Assembly: GCA_927797885.1 (NCBI GenBank)
Contig: OV696605.1
Coordinates: 1,153,157-1,217,156, forward strand
Source: Gloeomargaritales cyanobacterium VI4D9
GTDB taxonomy: Bacteria > Cyanobacteriota > Cyanobacteriia > Gloeomargaritales > Gloeomargaritaceae
Reading direction: 5' to 3'
Length of the DNA stretch: 64,000 bases
The notes below the pieces were generated by a model. The model made no database searches, had not been told where the DNA came from, and saw only the letters and a list, made by a program, of their open reading frames with translations. This document shows, in pieces, positions 44,590 through 52,661 of the stretch. Every line of letters begins with the position of its first letter. Positions within the stretch are counted from its first letter, which is position 1. The translations under genes and the position numbers were made by a program.

Positions 44590-45222
44590 TTAACTCCCTT
44601 CAGCCAACATCACCGCTAGTTTATCAGCCACAGCGGCAATCCAGCCCTCCTCCTGCCGGGTATAAATGCGAGGAGCCGCCGCTCCCACCACCAGCACCCC
44701 TTGCCTGCCAATCGGTTGCACAATCACCGCCTGGGTATTGGGGGGGAGATAATCAAATTCCACCCGCCCCGGATATAGATTCAAATTTACTAAATAAACT
44801 GGTTTTTTTTGCGCTAAAACCCGTTGCACAATTCCTCCCGGTTGCACCTGCGGATTCGCCCCTAAAATCCCCCGCCGTAAGTAGGTTTTTCCTCCATAGT
44901 AAATCACTACGGTTTTCGTAGGTGTTGTCGTTAATAACGTATGGGAACACCAGGCTAATTCTTTTTGTAAAAAATCCGGCAATTCAGGATGAATTTCTAA
45001 ACCATTGCTCCCGATGAGTTCCACAGATTCCGAGGGTTTGGGCTGAATATTTTGCCAGAGTAACCCGGTGAGAATCAACACCGCACTGAGGATAATTCCT
45101 AGGGCATCGGCACGGGTTTGGGCAGGGGTTAAATATTCACTGATCCCCCGATTGACCAGGAGAGCCACTGCTCCCAAAGTCCCTACGATTAAGGGTAGCC
45201 AATACCAGCGATTCCCTTGCAC
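44590..45222 (-). CDS. CCB-type cofactor assembly protein of complex C, subunit B
   Basis: About 210 residues. Two N-terminal membrane helices (WYWLPLIVGTLGAVALLVNRG and LGIILSAVLILTGLLW) are followed by a soluble GAF-like domain containing YYGGKTYLRRGILG and QPIGRQGVLVVGA. This is the CCB2/CCB4-type layout. These proteins attach haem ci to cytochrome b6 of the b6f complex. I place the start at GTG 45222, just after the kinase stop; an ATG at 45276 would overlap the kinase by 53 bp. Alternative starts do not affect the domain assignment. Confidence 0.78.
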   Translation of the reverse strand: MQGNRWYWLPLIVGTLGAVALLVNRGISEYLTPAQTRADALGIILSAVLILTGLLWQNIQPKPSESVELIGSNGLEIHPELPDFLQKELAWCSHTLLTTTPTKTVVIYYGGKTYLRRGILGANPQVQPGGIVQRVLAQKKPVYLVNLNLYPGRVEFDYLPPNTQAVIVQPIGRQGVLVVGAAAPRIYTRQEEGWIAAVADKLAVMLAEGS

Positions 45223-45223
45223 C

Positions 45224-48200
45224 TTAACCCGCTTGCCCCGATGACCCTTGGTCGGTAACCAACATAAAAAATACATTTTCTAAGCCCTGTTTGAGGCGCA
45301 AATCCCTCGCCAGTTGATACCCCTGGGCATCGAGGGTGTCCATGATGATCATGTCGGGTTGAAATTGTTGCACCTGTGCGTTTACCGTTTCGGGATCGGT
45401 GACCTCAATCAAAATATCCCCTTGCTTTTCTAGGGCTTGGGTCAGGGATTTCAAACTGGCTTGATTGTGACTGACCACCAGGACTTTTTTGCGCTCCGAA
45501 CCTTGGGCTAGTAAATGATTTACTTCCTGGAGTAAATTGTCCATCAAAAAAGGCTTAGTAATATACCGTTCTACCCCCAAACGATAGCCCTTTTGCCGGT
45601 CTTCTACGATGGATAAAATGATAATGGGAATGTTGGCGGTAGTCGGGTTTTTCTTCAAAGCGGCGGCGACATCAAACCCATCCACCTCCGGCATCATCAC
45701 ATCCAAAATAATCAAATCCGGGCGCATCATCCCCACTTGCTTAATTGCTTCAACCCCATTGCGAGCCTCCTGCACCTGATAGCCTGCCTGGGTGAGTTCC
45801 TGTTTCAATAATTCCCGAATATGGGTATCATCATCCACAATCAGAATATGTTTATTCGCCGCCATTGCCGCTGGTAAGGGTATCACCTGTTCCCGCAGTT
45901 GCTGGATCAAACTATCCACATCCAAAACCACCAATTTCGGTGGAACCCCGACCGGCAAATCAAACCAAAACGTGCTGCCTTTGCCCACCTCGCTCACCAC
46001 CCCAATGTGCCCCCCGTGATGCTCAATGATGTGACGACAAATCGCCAACCCCAACCCCGTTCCCTGGGGTTTGTCCGTGAGCGTATTCCCCACCTGTTTG
46101 AATTTTTCAAAAATTTTTTCCTGATCCGCCGGAGCAATTCCCATGCCCGTGTCCTGCACCTGAATTAATAATCGCCCCAGTTCCAAGGCACTGCGGCAGG
46201 TAATGGTGCCCTGATCGGTAAATTTCACCGCATTAGAAATCAGATTAATTAATACCTGAATCAACCGATCCCGATCCCCTTGGATTGGGGGTAAATCCGG
46301 GGCTAAATCCAGGATCAAGGGTAACTGTTTGGCACTGAACAGGGAATCTGTGGCGGCGGCGGCATGGCGGATTAAATCATTAATATTCAGCCATTCCCAA
46401 TGCCATTCGGTTTTGCCGGATTCCATTTTGGCAATATCGAGCACATCGTTAATTAAACTTGTTAGCCGTCCGCCTTCGCTGATAATGATCCGTAAATTTT
46501 CCTGGATTTGGCGCATGGTGCGTTGCACCTTGGGGCTGTCCGTGTGAATTTCCGGGAAAAGGGTATCTTCTAACTTTTTTTGAATGATTTTGGCAAAGCC
46601 CAACACGGACGTTAAAGGGGTACGCAATTCGTGGGAAACGGTGGAAATAAAATCGGTTTTCATCTGATCCAATTCCTTATCGGCGGTAATATCCCGGATC
46701 AAAATCACCGCCCCGATACAGGTGGATGGCTGGGGATGGATTGCCGTCGCCACCGCCTTGCCCACCCGTTGACTTGCTAGGGGAATTTCCGCCTGATGCA
46801 CCCCCCCCGTCGCCCGCAGGGTGGTCTGGATCAGTTCTTGGATCGCCGGATGCAACTGCGCCACCGGGATGTAGGGAAAGCCCCGCCCGGAGCAGAGGGT
46901 ACGCAGGTGTGCCATTTCGGGGCTGAGGGGCAGGTGTTCATCGCTGGTTTTGAGGGCGAGTAAACCGGCTAGGGCAGGGTTATAGCGGGCAATATGCCCC
47001 TGACTATCCGTCACCAACAGCCCGTCCGCCAGATGGTCAATCACCGTCGCCAGGTAGGCACTGGCTTTCTCGGCGGCTTCTTTGGCGTGCTGTAAATCCG
47101 CCTCCACCCGCTTACGCTGGCGAATGTCCCGCACCAGGCTGAGGATGTAGGACTCATCCCCCAACTGCAATCGCCCCACGGACAGTTCTACCGGAAAGCA
47201 GGTGCCGTCCTGGTGTTGGGCGCAACCTTCGATGGTGCGGGGTTCCCCAGGGATCAACCCCTGCCAATCCTGGGGGCACCATTCGGGATGCAGGTCGCTG
47301 ACTGTGCGTTGGCGCAATTGGGTGTGGGTGTAGCCCAACAACTCACAGGCTTGCCGGTTGGCATCCATGACCTTGCCCCCCAGGTCGTAGAGAAAAATCG
47401 CATCAGCCGCCTGCTCCACCAGGGAACGGAACCGGGCTTCACTCAGACGTAAGAACGTTTCCGCCCTCTGCCGCTCGCTAATTTGCTCCAACAGGATTTG
47501 ATTCGCCTCCGACAAAGCCGCCGTCCGTTCCAAAATCCGCTCCTCCAGTTCCACCTGGGCTTGCCAGCGTTCCCAAAAGGCCAAGGCCATCGAGACCAGA
47601 TTCCCCAGGGCACTGGCAAAATGTTCCTCCTCCAAACTCCAATGGTGGACCACCCCCACCTGCTCCAGGGTCAATACCCCCACCAATTGCCCCCCCGCCC
47701 AGACCGGCACCGCCAGTAGGGAGCGAATGTCCGCCGGTTCCAGGTAAATGTCCGTCAAATCCCGGGTACGGGGGTCACGCTGTGCCTCATGCGCCGGGAT
47801 CACCTGCCCCAAGCACTGGAAATAACGGGGACAATCCTGGGCGTGCAACAGCAGTCCGGTTGCATGGCAGTCGTCCCTGGCCTGGTACAAGTCCCGACAT
47901 TCCAAGGTTTGGCTATCCCGATACAACCACACCCCCACCCGATCCAGTTCCAGGGTGTGCGCCGCCGTTTCGGTAATTAACGCCAAACCCGCCTGCAAAT
48001 CCCCTCCCCCCAACAGCTCACTGCTGGTCAATTCCAGCAACGCCTGGTTGTGCCGCCGCAGTTGCCGCTCCCCCTCCAGCAGAGCCGATTGCAGAAGCTT
48101 TTGTTCGCTGATATTGTGGCTAAACACCAACCCGTAGTCCTGCCCCTGATCGTGGAGATAATGCACCGACACCTCCACCGGAAACCTTTGCCCATCCCGC

Positions 48201-48460
48201 CGGATGTACTGGGTTTCTGCCGTGTAACTGTGCCACTGGCACAACTGTTGCCACACCTGGGGCCAATTCTCCTGGGTGATGTGGGCATCAATCGTACTCA
48301 AATGGCACCCCAATAGAGCCTCCCGCACCTGCCCCAAACAGCTACAGGCGGTTTGATTGGCGTAGATAATCTGCCCCTGGGGGTCAAATCCCAAAACCAT
48401 ATCCAAAATCCGATCCAGGGCTTGCTGGGGCAGGGAACCCAACAGCCCCTCTAAGGGCAT
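45224..48460 (-). CDS. Hybrid PAS-GAF sensor histidine kinase with receiver domain
   Basis: A 1078-residue cytoplasmic kinase. Domain order by position: PAS (about 15-125), GAF (150-300), PAS (340-450), PAS (470-590), HisKA with phospho-acceptor His610 in STVSHELRTPLTS, HATPase (725-840) with N box LINLISNAVKF, DTGMGIAP and GTGLGLAICRH, then a receiver with Asp920 in LIILDVMMPEVDGFD. A second receiver-like segment at the end stops after MLVTDQGSS without its last strands and lysine, so it is degenerate. The ATG at 48460 overlaps the upstream stop (TGATG). Signal unknown. Confidence 0.9.
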   Translation of the reverse strand: MPLEGLLGSLPQQALDRILDMVLGFDPQGQIIYANQTACSCLGQVREALLGCHLSTIDAHITQENWPQVWQQLCQWHSYTAETQYIRRDGQRFPVEVSVHYLHDQGQDYGLVFSHNISEQKLLQSALLEGERQLRRHNQALLELTSSELLGGGDLQAGLALITETAAHTLELDRVGVWLYRDSQTLECRDLYQARDDCHATGLLLHAQDCPRYFQCLGQVIPAHEAQRDPRTRDLTDIYLEPADIRSLLAVPVWAGGQLVGVLTLEQVGVVHHWSLEEEHFASALGNLVSMALAFWERWQAQVELEERILERTAALSEANQILLEQISERQRAETFLRLSEARFRSLVEQAADAIFLYDLGGKVMDANRQACELLGYTHTQLRQRTVSDLHPEWCPQDWQGLIPGEPRTIEGCAQHQDGTCFPVELSVGRLQLGDESYILSLVRDIRQRKRVEADLQHAKEAAEKASAYLATVIDHLADGLLVTDSQGHIARYNPALAGLLALKTSDEHLPLSPEMAHLRTLCSGRGFPYIPVAQLHPAIQELIQTTLRATGGVHQAEIPLASQRVGKAVATAIHPQPSTCIGAVILIRDITADKELDQMKTDFISTVSHELRTPLTSVLGFAKIIQKKLEDTLFPEIHTDSPKVQRTMRQIQENLRIIISEGGRLTSLINDVLDIAKMESGKTEWHWEWLNINDLIRHAAAATDSLFSAKQLPLILDLAPDLPPIQGDRDRLIQVLINLISNAVKFTDQGTITCRSALELGRLLIQVQDTGMGIAPADQEKIFEKFKQVGNTLTDKPQGTGLGLAICRHIIEHHGGHIGVVSEVGKGSTFWFDLPVGVPPKLVVLDVDSLIQQLREQVIPLPAAMAANKHILIVDDDTHIRELLKQELTQAGYQVQEARNGVEAIKQVGMMRPDLIILDVMMPEVDGFDVAAALKKNPTTANIPIIILSIVEDRQKGYRLGVERYITKPFLMDNLLQEVNHLLAQGSERKKVLVVSHNQASLKSLTQALEKQGDILIEVTDPETVNAQVQQFQPDMIIMDTLDAQGYQLARDLRLKQGLENVFFMLVTDQGSSGQAG

Positions 48461-48879
48461 CACGGGTGAGCCTCCGCCAGCCGTTTGGTCAAATGGAGCC
48501 GCTGTCTGTGGTGGCACCATTCCACCTGGTCAAACACCTGATGCAGAATGTACAAACCCCGCCCCGACTCCCAAGACCACTCCGGCTCCTGGTGCAAACA
48601 GGCACACTCCGGGCACCCCGCCCCCTGGTCTTCAATTACCCAGCACCACCAGTCCGCCCCCCCCTGGTAATGTACCCGCACCGCCTTGCTGGGGTCTAGA
48701 TTGTTGCCATGTTTGGCCGCATTCACCAACGCCTCCTGCAACCCCAACCGCACCAAAGGGAGCAAGGCGGGAGGCACATCCGCCACCAACAAATCCAGAA
48801 CCGGACTGAGATACAAGGTGGAGGGAAAACTGAGCGTCAGTTGCCGGTTACGCACGGGGATTGGGTCAAATGACGACAC
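48460..48879 (-). CDS. RsbW-like ATPase (anti-sigma factor/serine kinase type)
   Basis: A 139-residue HATPase_c protein. The N box is LGLQEALVNAAKHGNNLD, the G1 box is VIEDQGAG, and the GRGLYIL motif follows, as in anti-sigma-factor serine kinases. There is an unusual Cys-rich loop (CPECACLHQEPEW) after the G1 box. The GTG start at 48879 lies right at the direct repeats that precede the ParM-like gene. It is translationally coupled to the hybrid kinase (TGATG), so a switch that combines both is plausible. Confidence 0.82.
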   Translation of the reverse strand: MSSFDPIPVRNRQLTLSFPSTLYLSPVLDLLVADVPPALLPLVRLGLQEALVNAAKHGNNLDPSKAVRVHYQGGADWWCWVIEDQGAGCPECACLHQEPEWSWESGRGLYILHQVFDQVEWCHHRQRLHLTKRLAEAHP

Positions 48880-48924
48880 GGTGCTATGCTTAGCTTAGCA
48901 TTCCGGCGGCTCGGTGCTATGTTT
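48880..48924. repeat. Two direct repeats CGGTGCTATGYTT in a divergent spacer
   Basis: CGGTGCTATGCTT at 48880-48892 and CGGTGCTATGTTT at 48912-48924, 32 bp apart (about three helical turns, same face). Between them is the palindrome-like GCTTAGCTTAGC. They lie directly upstream of the ParM-like gene and at the start of the RsbW-like gene. By position they may be an operator or a mini-centromere for the ribbon-helix-helix protein at 50014. This is inference. Confidence 0.45.
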
Positions 48925-48947
48925 GATTATATGCGGTGTCTTTCGCC

Positions 48948-50006
48948 ATGACCTACAACAAATTTGCTGGTTCCCCCACTCTACTGAGTGTTGACCTGGG
49001 ACGCACCTCCACCAAAACCTGCGTGTCGAGCGAACCGGAGGAGGTCATTATCATTCCTGCCAACGTGGCTCCCATGACCGTGGAGCAGGTACGTCAGGGT
49101 CGGTTTGAAGGGGGGGCACCCCTGCTGGATTTGTGGGTGGAATACCACGGGCGAGCCTACGCCATTGGGCATCTCGCCGCCGACTTTGGAGCCGGTTTGG
49201 GCAGAGGTCAAACCCGGGATACCCTGGTCAAAACCTCCCGCAAGGTGGAGGATGCCCTCGTGAAAATCTTTGCCTGTATCGGTTACTTCGACCTGAGCGG
49301 GGATTTAGCGGTTTCCCTGGGTCTGCCCTACCTGTCTCAGGAGCAATTTGATACGGAAAAACGCCAACTGGTCGCCCAACTGCAAGCCCCCCACGCCCTC
49401 TCCTACCGAGGCCGCAGTTTAACCATCAATATCACCAAAGTCTGGGTGATGCCCGAAGGGTTTGGGAGTTTGGTCTGGTGTCACAAAATGGCCGAAAAAC
49501 GGGTGGATTTCACCAACCTCCACGTGGCCGTGATTGATATTGGTCACCAAACCACCGATATGCTCAAGGTGGATAAATTTCACTTCGCCCGGGGCACCTC
49601 CCGCAGCGAGGAATTTGGCATGAGTCAGTTTTATGACCAGGTGGCTGCCCAAATTAAAGGTGCCAACAGCGAAGATTTAACCCTGATCGAAGCGGTACAC
49701 CAACCGGAGGGTAAGCGGTTTTACCGTCCCCGGGGGGAAAAACCCATGGATTTAGACCTGATCCTGCCCCGGTTGCGGGAAATTTTTGCCAAGGAACTCT
49801 GGGAACGGGTGCGGCAATGGCTCCCCAGCCAAGTCACGGATGTGATCATCACTGGCGGCGGGGGCGGGTTTTTCTGGGACGACTTTGCCCCCCTGTTGCA
49901 GGAATACGGCCTCACCCCCCATTTGGCCAACCCCAGCCGCACCGCCAACGCCCTGGGGCAATACGTCTATGGCCAGGTACAGTTGAGCAAAGACAAAGGG
50001 GCTTAA
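48948..50006 (+). CDS. ParM/StbA-like actin-type ATPase
   Basis: A 352-residue actin-fold protein. Phosphate-1 motif LLSVDLGRTSTKT near residue 14, phosphate-2 motif VAVIDIGHQTTDML near residue 195, and adenosine motif VIITGGGGGFFWDD near residue 300 are all present. It resembles plasmid ParM/StbA filament proteins rather than MreB or DnaK. A small ribbon-helix-helix gene follows 7 bp later, as in parMR operons. It may segregate a replicon or organise another cargo. The ATG at 48948 is taken as start; a GTG at 48936 is possible. Confidence 0.82.
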   Translation: MTYNKFAGSPTLLSVDLGRTSTKTCVSSEPEEVIIIPANVAPMTVEQVRQGRFEGGAPLLDLWVEYHGRAYAIGHLAADFGAGLGRGQTRDTLVKTSRKVEDALVKIFACIGYFDLSGDLAVSLGLPYLSQEQFDTEKRQLVAQLQAPHALSYRGRSLTINITKVWVMPEGFGSLVWCHKMAEKRVDFTNLHVAVIDIGHQTTDMLKVDKFHFARGTSRSEEFGMSQFYDQVAAQIKGANSEDLTLIEAVHQPEGKRFYRPRGEKPMDLDLILPRLREIFAKELWERVRQWLPSQVTDVIITGGGGGFFWDDFAPLLQEYGLTPHLANPSRTANALGQYVYGQVQLSKDKGA

Positions 50007-50013
50007 ACTCCCC

Positions 50014-50553
50014 ATGACTGAACGCCTGGGCAAACGTGTGAGCCGCTCGATTACCTTCTACCCGACCCCGGAAGATAGCCAACTTCTGGAGGAATTGGAT
50101 CGGCGGGCGGCAGCCCAGCAGATGACCTTTAGTGAACTGTGCAAAATGGCTCTGTATCAGTTCGTCCAGGGGGATGTCCCGGCGCCAACCAGGGCAACCA
50201 GCCCCTACACCGTTTGTTTTGCGCCCCACGAAACCGCCCTACAACAACAAATTGAAGCGGAACTGACCGCCCAGGGGATGAATTTTAGCGACTGGGTGAA
50301 ACAACGGCTAATCGCCCCCACCCCCCTAGAATCCCGGGTACAGCACCTAGAGCAGGTGGTTGCCCGCCTGCAACATCAACCCCAACCCCCCACCCGCCTG
50401 GAACTTGAGCAGATGATTGCCCAAATGCTGGAACAAATCATGCACCAACCTCCCACCCCCAACGTACCCGCCGTACCCCCACCGCCTCCCCCCAAGCCCC
50501 CCACCGACCCCCTGATTGCCGAGTTGGGAGCCTTACTGTTAGATGATTTTTAA
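50014..50553 (+). CDS. ParR-like protein with two ribbon-helix-helix segments
   Basis: A 179-residue protein. Two consecutive strand-helix-helix segments occur: RSITFYPTPEDSQLLEELDR with TFSELCKMALYQF (about 10-50), and YTVCFAPHETALQQQIEAEL with NFSDWVKQRL (about 66-103), suggesting an internal duplication. A short coiled coil (LESRVQHLEQVVARLQ), a polyproline linker (VPPPPPPKPP) and a hydrophobic-acidic tail ending LIAELGALLLDDF follow. In plasmid ParR, a C-terminal helix docks on the ParM filament end; the tail here fits that role. The stop codon lies inside the first Pho-box repeat of pstB. Confidence 0.7.
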   Translation: MTERLGKRVSRSITFYPTPEDSQLLEELDRRAAAQQMTFSELCKMALYQFVQGDVPAPTRATSPYTVCFAPHETALQQQIEAELTAQGMNFSDWVKQRLIAPTPLESRVQHLEQVVARLQHQPQPPTRLELEQMIAQMLEQIMHQPPTPNVPAVPPPPPPKPPTDPLIAELGALLLDDF

Positions 50554-50578
50554 CCCAAACTTAACCTAATGTTAACCA
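50549..50578 (+). promoter_or_regulatory. Pho box (three 8-bp repeats) upstream of pstB
   Basis: TTTAACCC (50549-50556), CTTAACCT (50560-50567) and GTTAACCA (50571-50578) are direct repeats with exact 3-bp spacers, fitting the cyanobacterial SphR/PhoB consensus PyTTAAPyPy. A TATACT -10 box follows near 50600. Another GTTAACCT occurs near 50653. This predicts induction of pstB under phosphate limitation. Confidence 0.8.
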
Positions 50579-50693
50579 TCAGCGGGGCGACAGACCTCTT
50601 ATACTAAAGTCCGGGCTTGGGCAAAATCAGTCTCAGCCCTGTGAGGACATTAAGTTAACCTTTTTGGTATCAAGCCGTTGCAAGGAGCCAGTT

Positions 50694-51494
50694 ATGGGAA
50701 TCCAGAGTGCCATTCCAGATAGTGAGGTCATTTTACACGCCTCAGTCAACGCTTTTTACTACGGTAATTTTTTGGCACTCCGCAACATTGACCTGAAAAT
50801 TCAACGCAAGCGCATCACCGCCTTCATCGGTCCATCCGGGTGTGGCAAAAGTACCCTATTGCGGTGTTTCAATCGCCTGAATGACTTTATCAAGGGCACC
50901 CGGGTCGAGGGGCAGATTTTATTCAACGGCAAGAATATCTACGACCCTTCGGTGGATGCGGTGACCCTGCGGCGGCGGATTGGCATGGTGTTCCAAAAAC
51001 CCAACCCCTTTGCCAAGAGCATTTACGAAAATATCGCCTTTGGGCCTCGGATCAACGGCTACAAGGGGGATATGGATGAGTTGGTGGAGCGTTCCCTGCG
51101 CCAAGCCGCCCTTTGGGACGAGGTGAAGGACAAACTTAAAAAACCGGGGACAGCCCTATCCGGGGGGCAACAACAGCGTTTGTGTATCGCTCGGGCGGTG
51201 GCGGTGCAGCCGGAGGTGATTTTAATGGACGAACCCTGTTCCGCCCTGGACCCGATTTCCACCCGGCGGATTGAAGACCTGATGCAGGAACTGCGGGATA
51301 TGTACACGATTGTGATCGTCACCCACAATATGCAACAGGCCTCCCGGGTATCGGATATGACCGCCTTTTTCAACGTGGAAATGAAAGAGGGGAGCCGCAC
51401 GGGGCAATTGGTGGAGTACGATGTGACGGCGAAAATCTTCCAACAGCCTTCCCAAGAAGCCACCCAAGCCTACGTGGGCGGTCGTTTCGGTTAA
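50694..51494 (+). CDS. pstB: Phosphate ABC transporter ATP-binding protein
   Basis: A 266-residue ABC ATPase that powers high-affinity phosphate uptake with PstS, PstA and PstC. Walker [10 protein letters not shown] at 46-54, signature [16 protein letters not shown], Walker [14 protein letters not shown], and the H-loop [11 protein letters not shown]. The PstB-typical N-terminus [15 protein letters not shown] is present. AAGGAG precedes the ATG at 50694. The other pst genes are not adjacent, so this is a solitary pstB behind its own Pho box. Confidence 0.95.
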   Translation: MGIQSAIPDSEVILHASVNAFYYGNFLALRNIDLKIQRKRITAFIGPSGCGKSTLLRCFNRLNDFIKGTRVEGQILFNGKNIYDPSVDAVTLRRRIGMVFQKPNPFAKSIYENIAFGPRINGYKGDMDELVERSLRQAALWDEVKDKLKKPGTALSGGQQQRLCIARAVAVQPEVILMDEPCSALDPISTRRIEDLMQELRDMYTIVIVTHNMQQASRVSDMTAFFNVEMKEGSRTGQLVEYDVTAKIFQQPSQEATQAYVGGRFG

Positions 51495-51524
51495 ACCCGA
51501 CGGCACCCTTTACTAAAGAACCTA

Positions 51525-51799
51525 GGTCTAAAGCCCCGCCATTGATGGCGGCTTTGTGCTAAATTCAAAGACAAAGGTGAGGGTAATCAACCTCTCTAAA
51601 AACCCAGTAGCCTAGCGGCTAAAGAAACAATCTAAGATTTTCTTTGGTTGGTTCAACGGTACCTTAGGGCATAAGGGAACCACCTCGTAAGGGGGAACGC
51701 TTGGGGAGAGATGCATCACTGCGGTTGAGGGGCAACCTGAAACGCTAAGTGCACTCGCTGAACCAAGAATAAGAACCTCCCGCCTTTAGGCAGGGGAGT
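51525..51799 (+). ncRNA. Orphan HEARO/omega-RNA-like structured element, copy 2
   Basis: About 275 nt, the compact version of the element at 12307. It starts GGTCTAAAGCCCC, folds a first hairpin CCGCCAT/ATGGCGG, keeps CTCTCTAAAAACCCAGTAGC and CGTAAGGGGGAACGCT, and ends with hairpin CTCCCGCCT/AGGCAGGGGAG just before ATGTCAAA at 51800. In IscB loci the omega RNA lies immediately upstream of an ORF starting in this way, but here thiG follows and no HNH/RuvC nuclease frame exists. It probably is a stand-alone, non-autonomous element. Confidence 0.6.
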
Positions 51800-51832
51800 A
51801 TGTCAAAATGGGATTGCTGGGTTCGGTGGTGT

Positions 51833-52645
51833 ATGGTTGTTGCGGTTGCCCCGCTCACAGACCCGTTGGTCATTGGCGGTAAAATATTCCAGTCACGCTT
51901 GTTCACGGGCACGGGACGCTATCGCACCCTGGAACAGATGCAGGCCAGCATCAGCGCCAGTGGGTGTGAAATGGTGACGGTGGCGGTGCGGCGGGTGCAA
52001 ACCCAGGCAACGGGTCATGTGGGGTTGGTGGAAGCCCTGGACTGGACCAAGCTCTGGTTACTGCCCAACACGGCGGGGTGTCGCACGGCGGAGGAAGCCA
52101 TCCGGGTCGCCCGGTTGGGGCGGGAAATGGCCAAAGTATTGGGGCAGGAGGAGAATAATTTTGTCAAATTGGAGGTGATTCCTGATCCCAAATATCTGCT
52201 TCCCGACCCGATTGGCACGCTCCAGGCCGCCGAGCAGTTGGTGAAAGAAGGGTTTACGGTTTTGCCCTACATCAATGCGGACCCGGTCTTGGCCCAGCGC
52301 TTAGAAGCCGTGGGCTGTGCGACGGTGATGCCCTTGGGTTCCCCCATCGGTTCGGGGCAGGGGTTACGCAATGCCAGCAATATCGAGATCATCATTGCCC
52401 AGGCCACGGTGCCGGTGGTGGTGGATGCGGGGATTGGCACCCCCAGTGAGGCCGCCCAAGCGATGGAGATGGGAGCCCAGGCGGTGCTGATCAATACGGC
52501 GATTGCCCAAGCCCAAGACCCGGCACGGATGGCGCAGGCGATGGCCTTAGCGGTGACTGCAGGGCGATTGGCCTATTTAGCGGGGCGGATACCCGTGCAG
52601 TCCTACGCTACCCCCAGTTCCCCCACCGAACAACGACTTAGTTAG
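51833..52645 (+). CDS. thiG: Thiazole synthase
   Basis: A 270-residue TIM-barrel enzyme that forms the thiazole phosphate of thiamine from deoxyxylulose phosphate, dehydroglycine and ThiS thiocarboxylate. Motifs: [11 protein letters not shown], the Schiff-base lysine in [28 protein letters not shown] and [20 protein letters not shown]. The barrel starts near residue 10. I take the ATG at 51833; an in-frame ATG at 51800 belongs to the end of the structured RNA element and would add 11 unrelated residues. The RNA element occupies the place of the normal promoter region. Confidence 0.93.
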   Translation: MVVAVAPLTDPLVIGGKIFQSRLFTGTGRYRTLEQMQASISASGCEMVTVAVRRVQTQATGHVGLVEALDWTKLWLLPNTAGCRTAEEAIRVARLGREMAKVLGQEENNFVKLEVIPDPKYLLPDPIGTLQAAEQLVKEGFTVLPYINADPVLAQRLEAVGCATVMPLGSPIGSGQGLRNASNIEIIIAQATVPVVVDAGIGTPSEAAQAMEMGAQAVLINTAIAQAQDPARMAQAMALAVTAGRLAYLAGRIPVQSYATPSSPTEQRLS

Positions 52646-52661
52646 GGGGGATAATCTTGGT

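Noticed and set aside
48880-48924. Replication origin iterons
   Set aside because: Only two repeats exist, without DnaA boxes or an AT-rich unwinding region that I can recognise; an operator or centromere role is more plausible.
51800-52645. thiG starting at ATG 51800
   Set aside because: The first 11 codons belong to the end of the structured RNA element and are not ThiG-like; the barrel N-terminus fits the ATG at 51833.
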